64,000 nucleotides of DNA from Puccinia triticina. Lineage: Eukaryota; Basidiomycota; Pucciniomycetes; Pucciniales; Pucciniaceae. Shown here piece after piece: positions 45,300 to 56,433 of the stretch (positions are counted from its first letter, which is position 1; each line of letters begins with the position of its first letter). The notes under the pieces are model-generated. The model saw only the letters and a list, made by a program, of their open reading frames with translations, had not been told where the DNA came from and did no database searches. Location: positions 2,542,001-2,606,000 of the forward strand of contig NC_070571.1 in the NCBI RefSeq assembly GCF_026914185.1, in the 5' to 3' direction. Both the position numbers and the translations under genes were made by a program.

Positions 45300-47414
45300 C
45301 GGTTGCTGAGGTTCAGAGGGCTTCTTCAAAAGTGGGGGATGTCGGAGAAAAACTCTCAATTCCAACATGTATCACCCACCCAGCATGATTAGATCATGCC
45401 CTCGGGTCCTGGAACTGAGAATTTATTGTTTGGAAGCAGTTGTTATGTATAAAACCTTACGGATTAATCATACACATGTAGCTCACATAATACTTTGGTA
45501 CAAACAAGCAAACACCGGAGTGATGGGATGGCAAGAGTCTAGTTTATTATTTCATCCCCAAATTCGGACAGTGGGAGGGATTTGGTTAGCTACCGGTCCA
45601 ACTTTAACATGTGGAAAAACCGGAGATAAGCCAGTTCTTGTTCTTCAAAGGCCTTTGCAGAACGAGGTCAACAGAGTACCAGGTGGCATGCCCGCTTGTT
45701 GAGCATTACAGAGGGTTCAACCTCTCACTGATCCGCCACAATCCCAAGAAAGGAGATGGGGGGCGGGGGGCGGCAATGAGAGGCATCTCTTGGTTCCCAC
45801 AACTTTTGCCGGCTGGCTAACCCACAAATCCGGTTGTGAGGACGGAAACCTGGTCTTGGGCACAACTTGTTGGGTTGGGAATCTTTAATTTCACAGTGCT
45901 GGCACCCACAGTGGACCTTCAGTTTCCCCACGCAAAGGTATCATTCATGCTTTTGGAACTTCCCCAATCAGGATCAGGTCTTTTCCCAGGCAGAGATCTT
46001 GTCATGATTCAGGATCTGAGAGTGATGGCACAAAATCTGATGCAACAGTGTCCTTTCAAAATGGGGCTGTGGCCCTGCCTCACCTCGTCGGCCAGGATGT
46101 CAAGACAAACACCTAGCCCAAAGTTTGGGCTTCCTGATTAGGATTGGGGAAGAATTAAATTGACCCTCCTTGGTTGTGGATCCTCCAGTAAAATACTTCT
46201 GCTTCACTCTCACCCTTCAGTAGGAATAGCACCTTAATGAACAAGGCCAGATGACTGAATACCAATGCTCATTCAATGTCGGCAGCTCACAAGATAGCAA
46301 TGACGGAGTGCCCTGGACTTCCATAACTCCACAAAAATAAAACATCATACAACTATCATTGATCAATCCAAACTCTGACATGTGCAAGGATTGGTTGTGG
46401 TGAAAAATATATGATATTGGCATAGATAATACTGAGAACTTCCAAATAAGATAAATCAGCAGTTTAATTGGGTTGGACTAAGGTAAAATTTCAGATCAGC
46501 TGGATGCATGCATGAGTTCAGACTGAGTAACAAATGCATGCAATATCATGCCTCTTTTTCACATTGGGATGAGTTTTGCATGTGGCAGACATGTGATACA
46601 GCTGAGGAAGGTACTGACATTGGACTCACATCAGACCTAATTCAATGTAAAATTACGGCTTGGCACTCTCTAGAGAGTGCAACACATTCCCCCCTGGTGA
46701 CCCAGATCACATGTTACCCCCTTCTTCTAGTGTTTCCTTAGAACCATGTGCTCAAAGATGTATAAGCACCCTTGAAACCCTTCACCCTCCAAACCCAACA
46801 TGGTACACATTATACTAGACATAGCCCCAAACCTCCCTAGATGATTACTTCCTGAAACAATTCCTGAAACACCTAACTCCTCATATCTTAGATCATAGAA
46901 TATTCTACCCCTGTTACGTCTCACATATCCCCTCCTCCAACTAGGAAGATTGCACCATAGCCTCCAGAAGATGGAATCATCCCCACCCACTATTACACCA
47001 TCATGTGACTCCTTGATCCACTACTCTGACCACATGGCTGTTTCATCCTATAGAAGTAGAATGTTCTATGCTTCCCTTCAGGTTATCCTTTTTTCCTCAT
47101 GTCTCCTCTTTCTTGTGTATATAAACTGGGTTGTTTTCCTCTTCATTTGTTCCCCATCAGATCCTGTCCCAGCAATCCAGATCACTGGTCACCATTCACT
47201 AGCCTAGCTTATGCCATTAAGTCAGAGTGGACAAGCTTGATAAGTCTATGCCAAATGCATCAGGTTGGACAGACTTTATATTATCCTTGACTCCTACTAT
47301 TAGATTAGTATACCCATTAAAGTTAAACCCTACAGACATACCTCAAGAATCTCCATAGCCACACCTTTCCTTAAGAGTCCATACTCTTATATCTTTTTCT
47401 TGTTCCCAGAGAGG
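45300..47414. other. No gene recognised; LTR-like stretch at the end
   Basis: About 2.1 kb without a convincing frame. 46.7-47.4 kb has LTR-like composition with a TATA-like TGTATATAAACTGGG at about 47117, but no partner copy or duplication was found. Confidence 0.45.
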
Positions 47415-47419
47415 CAGCC

Positions 47420-48444
47420 TGTCAGGCGCGGTGATGCCAAGAGTACGTGTACTCCTCTAGCTACACCGGTGACTGTGCACGGTGCGGTGGAGCGCGCAGC
47501 AAATGCGCGGTAAAAGTACAAAATAACTGGGAGAAGTTATTTCTAATGAACAGAAAAAATGGGTTAACGGAGGGGCCAGGAGCGCCTGGGGTGTTTAAGT
47601 GCCCTCCGCAGTTCTTACAGGGTCTGCGCATGGGTGCGCAGAGGTGTTTAAAGGCCTGTGACTTCTGGGGCCCTGTGAACGGGGGTGTTTGTACGTTAAA
47701 ACGCACCCAGGATAGGGTTTTGGGATAAAATCCCGGCAGAAAAGGGAAAAAAACGCAGACTTACTCTCAGCGAGGGTCTGCGGCAAAAAAGACGACCGAT
47801 TCACAAAACCGAGATCGAGGCGATGGCAGGCCGGCGGAAAAGTCGATTAGACTAGGGCGGGACTGACAAGGCGACGATATGGTTATAGGATTCTCTGAGG
47901 GGCCTTTACTCGCTCAAAGGCCCCCTTTTATGTATTCGAGCTACAACCGGTGGGGTTGTAGCTCTGAGTGTCTTTCCTTCGGCTTCTTGGCCGGAGGAAT
48001 GTATTCAATTGATCGGGAGCGTTCGTGAGTTCTACTACTCACGTTGCTCCTGTTCAAAGAGTTTTCTATAACTCAGTGACAGCGTGCGCTCTTCCTCTTT
48101 TTGGGGGAGAGCTCTATCATTCATCTTTGGCCGGGAGTAGGAGTATTAGTTGACTTCTCTTCCGGCCTTTCCCGATTGAGTTGATCTCGATCTACTTGAA
48201 ACTACAAGGTTTCTGTTGGCCCGTTCTCTTGGCCTGAGAACGGGTTTTTTAACCTGTTCTATGCTTATTCTCCGGCCGATTCCTTCGGTTGGAGCTCTGT
48301 CACCCGCTCCTTAGGTCGTAGTTGCTAAGGCCAGGTGGGTTTAGCGACTGCTAGGCGCTCTGCGCTGCAACTATTATGTACAGTTTAACAACAAAGGTAG
48401 AATAGTTAGCCGGGCTCTAACTTATTATAGTAGCCCGGCTGACA
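47420..48444 (-). mobile_element. Solo LTR of the 12.7-kb chromovirus family
   Basis: The minus strand starts TGTCAGCCGGGCTACTAT and ends GCGCCTGACA, matching the LTR at 12661 over its length with clear divergence. CAGCC flanks both sides (47415-47419 and 48445-48449). A single LTR with an intact duplication is the product of recombination between the two LTRs of a former full element. Confidence 0.9.
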
Positions 48445-48499
48445 CAGCCCATTAAAGCACCATTCCCTCTCCAGCTCTATTCATCCCAAAGAGTAGTTC

Positions 48500-48780
48500 C
48501 ACACCGGTCATTGAGAGGACGCACCCCTCTTCATGACTGGCATAGACCGGTCATCAAGAGGATATATCCCTCTTGATGACTGGTCTGTACCGGTCATTGA
48601 GAGGGATCTGTCCTTTTGATGAGCGGGATAGACCAGTCATCAAGAGGGGTGTGTCCTCTTGATGACCGGTCTATCCCGGTCATCAAGAGGGATCTGTCCT
48701 CTTGATGACCGGGATAGACCGGTCATCGAGTGTACATACTGCCCTCGATGGCCGGTGCAGACCGGCCATTGAGGAGGGGC
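48500..48780. repeat. Array of alternating inverted units GGTCATCAAGAGG / CCTCTTGATGACC
   Basis: About six units of 42-46 bp, each pairing with its neighbour, alternate in orientation. This is the same architecture as the foldback interior at 31.5 kb but with a different sequence. Degenerate TGGAGTG/CACTCCA inverted words continue to about 48905. Confidence 0.75.
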
Positions 48781-49037
48781 TGGTTTTGGTGTGGCAGGGT
48801 GTTCACTCCATACCAGCCTGGAGTGCCGGGTTGGGCACTCCAAATGGGGTCTGGTTTTGGAGTGAACAATCCTCCACTCCAAAAATCTTGGAGTGGTCCG
48901 GATTTCACGCCTTTTTTGGCGTGCATCCAGCATTTTTTTGGCGTGCCTGAAGCCCGACCCCTTGCAATAACCCCAGTCCGCTTGAGGATTGCACATTTGC
49001 TCGATAATTTGCGAGTCTGGGTTGAACACATTCCCAA

Positions 49038-50055
49038 ATGCTCGAACAATTTGATCATACTAAAGAACCTGTTTGTGTGACAAAATGTAGGCTGGGTTAT
49101 GTCCCTCTGAAGGAAGATGATCCAAATGTAATTTTTGAGAAAAATAGGGAAATCAAATCAACATTTGATCCATGCGGCTGTTCTAATTGTAAACCCACAG
49201 AGACATAAGTTATCATGCAAAACTTGAAAAATCTAGATGTTGATAACTTTACCAGCTTTATGGAATCACCAGAAGAAATACTTGCTCCGCCGCTAGATCC
49301 AGCGCCTGATGCATGCCCCATCACCAAAGTTTCACACCCATCTGGTTCCAAAAAACTACTTGTGGCCGTATTAGAAGAGTTTGCAACCTATTTGTACAGT
49401 CAATTTGAATCTTTTTTTGCCGCCAAGTACAATTTGGAAGCTTCCTACTCAACCGTTGATGATGTTTTCAACATTCAATACACACGGATTGCTGTATTGG
49501 CAACTGAAAAAGGATACTCAAGGGATTGCATCGATGAGCTGATTGGAAGTGAAATGGTTACCGGTCAGGCGGAATTATTGCACTCCTGTATAGAAGATTA
49601 CCAACTCACCCAAGCATATCAGGAATATACTTGCCTAAAAACTAGCAAAAAAACTCAGAGATCAACCACCCAATCTAAATCCCAGCAAGTGTCCAATCAG
49701 TCTGCTAGCACCCTCAGTCATATTGACCCGTTGTTATTTGAATCAGCGTCTTCTTTGCATCAAGTTCCGAAGGAAAATAAGAGGCAACAAGCAGCTGAAG
49801 ATAGCAAGAAGAGGACAGCGGCAAAGCGGGAAATGAGGAAAGCCCAGAAATCTGTTGATGACCAAAAGAAAAGAGAAGAAGTGCAAAAGAAAAATGAAGA
49901 GACATATAAGAAAAAGGAGGCCGAAGATCTAAAGGGAGAAAAATGAGAAATCAGCAAAAAGAAAGGAAGAAAAGGAAGCTGAGGAGGCCGCTCAATCAAA
50001 GCGTAGGAAGAATATTTTGGGAGAGTTGGAGGATTTCTGTTCAGGACGCACATAA
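49038..50055 (+). pseudogene. RecQ-like helicase C-terminal fragment with coiled-coil tail
   Basis: The open frame starts at 49038 and lacks the helicase core, which seems to have been replaced by the palindromic repeat region upstream. The first 55 codons contain a Cys cluster (TKCRLGYVPL ... FDPCGCSNC) that resembles the RecQ zinc-binding region. TAA at 49206-49208 (fitting CAA) is followed by the same frame to 49946: about 100 folded-looking residues, then a Gln/Ser linker and a long Lys/Glu coiled coil. A one-base excess in an A-run near 49940 shifts the last part, which otherwise reads EKEAEEAAQSKRRKNILGEL to a stop at 50053-50055. The stop is 1 bp from the stop of the opposite-strand DUF6589 gene. 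The RecQ assignment is moderate and rests on the Cys pattern. Confidence 0.45.
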
Positions 50056-51048
50056 ATTAAACATCTTCTTCATTGTTATTGTTGTTATCTTCTCTTTCTC
50101 CATCAATTTCCTGTTGCTCAAGCTGGAAATCCTTGTAGTTCAATGTATAGGCTGGATTAAATCTATTGATTTTGTTGATGTTGGTGCTTCTTGAGTTTTC
50201 CTTGAGGAACTGGATTCCTTTTTTGTAGATGTTGGTGATTACTGCAGGAACATAATTGTAGGCTTTGTTGGATTTGCAGAAAGGGTTGTACTGGGTGGCC
50301 ATCTGAAGAAAAGAGTCGATAGAATGTGCGGTCAGCCAGCATCTGTGAGATTGCTGGATATCTTTGTTTCCTGAAAGACCAGACATGCCACGCACTAATT
50401 CTTGGAGCTCATCAAAGGGAATGTAAAAACAAATTGAATTCAATGTTGGAAAAAAGGAGGAAGAAATGGATGAAAAATTGAGAGAGGCTTACCATTGTGA
50501 TATTGAGTGAGAAAACATCCATGAGGCGGTGAATATTACTTCCAATGCCGCTTTTATTGTAGAAATACTTCAGCCAGCAGTTTTGAACTTCAAGGAAGAA
50601 GTCCTTCCCCACGAAGTGACCAGCCCTGCCACTGGGAGTAACCAGCATTGAGTGCTGCAAGACTTTTCGCAGTCCCGGAGGCAGAACTTCTGTTAGCAAG
50701 ACCAACATGCGAGGAAGATGTATCACATATTTGTCAAGACCTTTGATTCCTTGGGCCATGATGGACCACATACACCAGATATTCAAAAGACGGCCAGTAT
50801 CGCCTGCCTTCAAGGCCCGGTTGGCTTCAATAACTGTTGCAAAGTCGTGCAAGCGCAGTAGTAAGTTTGCAAGTTTTGGCTTGGGGGAATCCTTTTGGTT
50901 TGTGCCAAGTTCAGCCGCCCGTTGAGCCTTTGGCAAAAAAAGATGGTTGTAGCACTTATTGATGACTTTTTTGGATTCCCAGATGGGAAAATCATCATCC
51001 ATACTTGGCGCGTTGGTCTGACCAATCAATTTGCTAAATACCATTCAG

Positions 51049-52381
51049 TGCCTTCGTGAGGCAAGGACACGGTATGACCCAGTAACCATTGGGGCATGAC
51101 TACACTTTTAGACACAACGCTGGCGGCCGGAAATCATGCGGCATATGATTCCGCATCCTAGAATCCGCCAGTGTGGCATTCTTTTGGTACTGTTGTTGTA
51201 AATATTTAATGATGTGTTAGACCGTATAGAGTACATAAAGTTAGACAAGCGCTGCCAATGAGTGGTATTAGAATACTAGGTATAGAACATAGGCTTCACG
51301 CCTGCAAACACTCCCTCTGTCGCACAAACCGGCGATTCCTAGGTCTACAATAGATCTACTACAGCGGTCATTAGGTACGATGCGCCCACACCTCAGTGCG
51401 TTTAAAACATATATTAGTATCGTCTATGTCATTGTATCCCCCCCCCCCCCCACCCCCGGGGGGGGGGGGGGGGGGGGGGCTCTGAGGTCGAAGTAAAGAC
51501 GCATCGCGCGCTATAAGGGGAGCCTTAGCTGTACCGTAACGCTGAGCCAAGGTGGTACTCCATCATCCACGTAACATGGTGAGGTGTTTATGGTGTTCAA
51601 AATTGCATAAGATGTGTTTCCATAACAGCATAACATGTGATTTTGGCTGGGAGATGTCAGCCTACATAAAACTTAAAGTGACATCTCCCAGCCAAAATTG
51701 CAGCTTATGCTGTTATGTAAAAAAATCTTATGCAATTTTGAACACCATAGTTGCAGCAGGTTAAGGTTAAGGTGCTCAATACCATTCAGTCCTAAGTACA
51801 CTTACCCACACTGTACTAACCTTAACCTTAACCTTAACCTGCTGCAACACCTCACCATGTTACGTGGATGATGGAGTACCACCTTGGCTCAGCGTTACGG
51901 TACAGCTAAGGCTCCCCTTATAGCGCGCGATGCGTCTTTACTTCGACCTCAGAGCCCCCCCCCCCCCCGGGGGTGGGGTGGGGGGGGGGGGGATACAATG
52001 ACATAGACGATACTAATATATGTTTTAAACGCACCAAGGTGTGGGCGCATCGTACCTAATGACCGCTGTAGTAGATCTATTGTAGACCTAGGAATCGCCG
52101 GTTTGTGCGACAGAGGGAGTGTTTGCAGGCGTGAAGCCTATGTTCTATACCTAGTATTCTAATACCACTCATTGGCAGCGCTTGTCTAACTTTATGTACT
52201 CTATACGGTCTAACACATCATTAAATATTTACAACAACAGTACCAAAAGAATGCCACACTGGCGGATTCTAGGATGCGGAATCATATGCCGCACGATTTC
52301 CGGCCGCCAGCGTTGTGTCTAAAAGTGTAGTCATGCCCCAATGGTTCCTGGGTCATACCGTGTCCTTGCCTCACGAAGGCA
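51049..52381. mobile_element. 1.3-kb palindromic element inside an intron
   Basis: The arms start TGCCTTCGTGAGGC and end GCCTCACGAAGGCA. Arms of about 550 bp are nearly identical and enclose a loop of about 45 bp (51773-51817). Each arm has a C/G homopolymer tract (about 51437-51479 and 51956-51992). No coding capacity. Both edges lie within one spliceosomal intron of the DUF6589 gene. CAG on both sides could be a 3-bp duplication but the edge is ambiguous. The loop side carries TTAACC/GGTTAA repeats. Confidence 0.85.
51591..51747. mobile_element. 157-bp TA-flanked MITE nested in the palindrome
   Basis: The inverted repeats start TGGTGTTCAAAATTGCATAA and extend about 60 bp. TA lies on both sides (51589-51590 and 51748-51749). 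It interrupts only the left arm of the larger palindrome, so it arrived later. Terminal TA duplication suggests Tc1/mariner-type mobilisation; an intact mariner transposase lies at 59.6 kb but the ends were not compared. Confidence 0.75.
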
Positions 52382-53919
52382 GATTGTTGGATGGCTGAAT
52401 TGGGAAAATTATATTTAGAAGACATACAGTATGCAGTGAAGAATTGTCACCTCATGCACCCGTTGCATGTTTGATATCATCAGTTTGAAGTCTTTCTTAG
52501 TAACAGGGAGGTCCGCAGGAACACCCAATGACTCCAAGGTATGCCAGGCGCCTAAGTCCTCCGAGTTGGAACTGTCTCCGAAATGGAGAAGGAAGATGGC
52601 CTGAGCAATGTTCCAAAGTATGTGTGAGGCGCCAAGTAACATGAAAATATTACTAAGGCTTTCATCTGGATGGTCTGTTGGTCTTTGGAGTGCTTGTAAG
52701 CTTTCAAGATTACAGTATGTGCCGAGGTCACCTTCCATTACCTGAAGGTTTTTGGAAGCTTTGAGACTAGTTTCTCCAGTTTGATTGGTGGTTCCTTCAA
52801 GTACCTTGCTGATCCCCTCGGCACTGTTGTCGGAAGCTATCATAATCTTTAACATTGTGATATCTGGGACGTGGGGTTGGATTGGATCAATTGGAGGCGA
52901 ATGCGCAGGTACAGATTCGGTGTCTTTCACCTTGGCAATGCAACTGAGTACATACTTGTTCAGTGACTCCACACGCCAAGAGTGAGACAGTGTTGGCTAG
53001 TTGAAATCTGTTGTTCCTGCGATTACATGCAAAAATTATCATCGAACATATTCCCAACGCAATCTGGGTTATGATTGAGAAATACAATGTTTGTCAGCTT
53101 CAATTGAAAAATAATTTTGGGAGAGATAACCCACTGAATGAGCTCTCCGCTGAGAACGAGTTCCTTTCCCCCCAGAAGCCTCATACGGAAGTGTATCATC
53201 TTCCAAGTCAATGAGCATTTGGATATCTTCAGTTTCATCTTTTTCTAAACCGTCTGAATTGTCCCCATCCCGCAAGAATTTAGATTTAACAAGTTTGTAC
53301 AAGAACGGTGTTCCTGTAGTTATTGTATGTCAATCTCTTGATAACCTTGACTCCGCGCTGAAGAATGATGGCAAAATTTTGTTGTAATTAAACCAAGTGA
53401 CTCCTTCCCAGGGTCTGTGACTACTGGGCCCATCGGATGCAACACATAACTTTGCCTGGGGCAATTCAGAAAAGAACAAGTCATCCACACAAACAACATG
53501 AAAAAGTAAAAGAATATTTGACAGGACTCACATGCTCAAGAATATAAGCTTTCCAATTATCCTGTCCTCTTCTTGAATTGCACACTGCCTGTTTTATCTC
53601 TTCCACTACTTCTTGTGTAGACTTCCAGCCTTCGGGGGATACCCACAGCGCTCGGCAAGTTTTGACGTCGGTATCATCATTGTTGAGAAATGCACTCAAA
53701 AATTTCTTCGGTGTTAGATTGAGTGAATTCATAATTTTGATTATGTAGAGAACTTTCTGATGTTCAAAATGTAGCTTGGTAGGAATACAGTCAGGATCGG
53801 GCGCTGGTTCATTCATGGCTGGGAGTTGGTAGAGTTCAGAAATTGGTGTTGCCGGATTGTTGAGAGTGATCGGATGGATGAAATTTTTGGGTGTGTATAC
53901 ACGGGTTTTGTCATTCATG

Positions 53920-55935
53920 CGGCTGTGAAAATGAACTGTAAGTCAAAAAAAAAGTGTATGTATATCCGTGTGAGCATGGACCTTCTCTGTTACATACTCA
54001 ACTTCAGTAAATTCCAAGGTTTGCTTGACTTTGATAATTTTTTTGACCTTGAAGAAGGGGTGTAACTTAGCTTAGATTGCGTGGGATGATGCGCAAGATG
54101 CAAGTCTTTGTGCCAATCCAATTCTTAAGGTCTAATGTTGTGAGTGCAAGAAACTGTGTTGGTTTGAAGAAACCACCCAGCCAAACTCAGATTCTAGGCT
54201 CTGCAAAAGGGGGTGATAGCGCGCAAGTCCCTCCTGCCAAGGGCTATCGTGTTATGGTATAGGCATATGTATTTAGTATTAGCATATATCTTCTTTGATG
54301 CTTGTAGTGTAGTTTTTATATTCTCTAAAAGCCTCCTCCCCGGGATGCCGGTGAACTCTCTTTTCCTCACTCTTCTCTGTTTCTTATCACCAACATCCCA
54401 GGTTTGTCCTAGTTATTTTGTTCTTTTCTTTCTCTTTCTTCTTTTCTTCTTTTCCCTTCTTCTCTTTCTTTCAATTTCCTCCAGAAATTAATACTCTTCT
54501 CTGTTTCTTATCACTGACATCCCAGCTGGAGCATAATATATTGGAGGCTTGCTTTGCAAGACCAGACGCCCGCAGCAGCGAGGGACTACACCCGGGGAGT
54601 ACCTCCACGCGGGACTGACTCGGAAATGATGAGGAATCCACGGCTGACCCTCGCGGGGGGAGGACCAGCGGCTGTCAGTCCACACGCCCACGTGCTCACC
54701 ACCAACAATTGTGAGGGTGGCCTCGCCGGGATCATCTCGTGGATCCCACACAAGCCACGGGCATTCCGTGGAGGCGGCAAGCTCCCCTCGTCTTACAAAC
54801 AACACTATGGGGGCCGTGGATGCCCCGTCTTCTGACAGGAGCATTGGGTCACTCCCCGACAATCTTGGGTCAACTGGCACTATGTAGCTGAACTGAAAGC
54901 TGCCACCCACAGGGTAGCAGATGTTGCATTATCATGGACAAAAAAACAAATGAGAATAGCAAAAAACGCAATTTTACAATAGGAAAAAAAGAGAAAAAAA
55001 AACAAGGAGAGGGGAGGGGGGATGAGATGAAGGATTGCAATGTGAGATGGATAGAGATGTGATCAAGGGAAGCTCTGGATGGGTGCCACTGCCAGGTGAC
55101 AAATACAAGGGCAAGGATGGCAAGTAGATAGAGGAGTCTCCCCATCCGCCGCATCCTTTGCCCGACCATTCATCTTCTGCTGCTGCTTCTTGCATGGCTG
55201 GTTATCTTGAGAGAGGGCAGTCTGACAATGCTGCCGAGGGTCTTGGGAGTCGAGCTGCTCAAAAGGATGCCCAGGAGATGCTCATGGCGCCGGGTCTTGA
55301 TGTCTTGTTGGGCAACAAACTGGTTGAGGATCAACTGGTCATCAACATACACACACTTCCTTGGGTTTGTAAGCTCGGATAATGTGTCCAAAGAGAGATA
55401 TGTACCTTGTTTTGTTGAGACTGTTGGAGAGTAAAGCATGCACATGATCAATTGCTGCCTGGTTTTTCTCAAGCTCTATGGAGAGAGCTGGGGCTCGGAG
55501 CGCAACTTACCGGGTCCGTAGTCAGGAGGTGGTTGAGAAAGGTCAACGAGGGCTCACAGCGGGTTGAGAGGAGCGTGTTGGTATTGGGTGGCGGGCTTGG
55601 CGGGGGTTTTTTTTTCTGATCAGGCATGGAGTCAAGCAGAGACTGGACAGGAGGAGTTTGGAGGGAGTTTGGAGGAGTTCGGAGGAGTTCGGAGGAGGGG
55701 AGGGCAGGCTTCGAGGAGCTCGCATTATGATGACGGGAGGCGAATCAAGGACCTTGGCCTTTTGGATGGATATGAAGTCAAAGAAAACCTAACTGGGAAG
55801 GGCATGATGAGACCAGCAATCAACAGTCATGACTGCATACAAGCATTTTTAAAAGCATGATCCTGCCCAATCAGAGCAGCCGTGGAAAGCACATATTTAG
55901 CAAATAAGTTATAAGACACTTGAATGAGTGAATGC
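53920..55935. other. No gene recognised
   Basis: A direct repeat (CTTCTCTGTTTCTTATCAC) occurs at about 54372 and 54494. A minus-strand frame at 54488-54910 has no recognised domain. 54960-55030 is A-rich. Nothing else is supported. Confidence 0.45.
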
Positions 55936-55941
55936 AAATCT

Positions 55942-56080
55942 GACAACAAGAGATGCGTCACGGTAGGGTCAGCCTTGCTTGGTATTGGATCCACTCTTGG
56001 TGTTGAATTGCACATACCTGACGACAAGAGATGTGTCACGGTAGGGTCAGCCTCGCTCGGTATCGGATCCACTCTTGGTG
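55942..56080 (+). repeat. Two direct copies of a 61-bp unit, 78 bp apart
   Basis: The copies start GACAACAAGAGATG (55942) and GACGACAAGAGATG (56020) and end GGATCCACTCTTGGTG. The five differences I count are all CG versus TG/CA. Confidence 0.85.
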
Positions 56081-56433
56081 AGGAAAGAGGGAATCCGGTA
56101 CCAAGCGGGTTGAGCTAGACTAAGTACAGGCGTAGCCGCAGCATGTATATACATTGTTTTTTGGGTACATGCTTCCAATGAATAAACTCGCTTATGTATT
56201 GTGTTTTGAAATAAGCTTGGTCTCAAAAACACAAAAAAGTGAATTTCTAAATGAAATTTCATCTTAGATTATGGCTTTGAAAAAACCATGATGTAATCAC
56301 CAATCATATGATAATGATGACATCACATCATCAGTGATCATAACTTGCTCCAAACTCTGCCAGACCAAGCTCCGCTCCAAACCCCGCCAGCCCAAGCTTC
56401 ATCAAGGATCGCCTTTATTATAAACCCTACAGC

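Larger units (their letters stand above)
50057..53918 (-). pseudogene. DUF6589-domain protein gene, multi-exon, with frame breaks
   Basis: The first exon starts at 53918 (MNDKTRVYTPKNFIHP) and ends at 53532; intron 53456-53531 (GTGAGT...CCCCAG). Later exons give AKLCVASDGPSSHRPWEGVTW, ACNRRNNRFQLANTVSLLAC, LQALQRPTDHPDESLSNIFM, LLGASHILWNIAQAIFLLHF, NRALKAGDTGRLLNIWCMWS, and the C-part SHRCWLTAHSIDSFLQMATQ with an Asn/Asp tail ending at 50057. The NRRNN...LxCGV and LLGASHxxWN blocks are those of DUF6589, a fungal domain of unknown function common in repeat-rich regions. The stretch at 52.9-53.3 kb changes frame several times, so at least one exon is broken. One intron (51034-52427) contains a 1.3-kb palindrome. 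Confidence 0.68.

Noticed and set aside
46700..47414. Another solo LTR
   Set aside because: TATA-like box and composition are suggestive, but no second copy, terminal TG/CA pair or duplication could be found.
51781..51840. TTAACC repeats as an internal telomere tract
   Set aside because: Only a few units of CCTTAA, not TTAGGG, in a palindrome loop; too short to call telomeric.
54488..54910. 140-residue minus-strand frame as a gene
   Set aside because: It has no motif or splice context, and the opposite strand is open over much of the same stretch.
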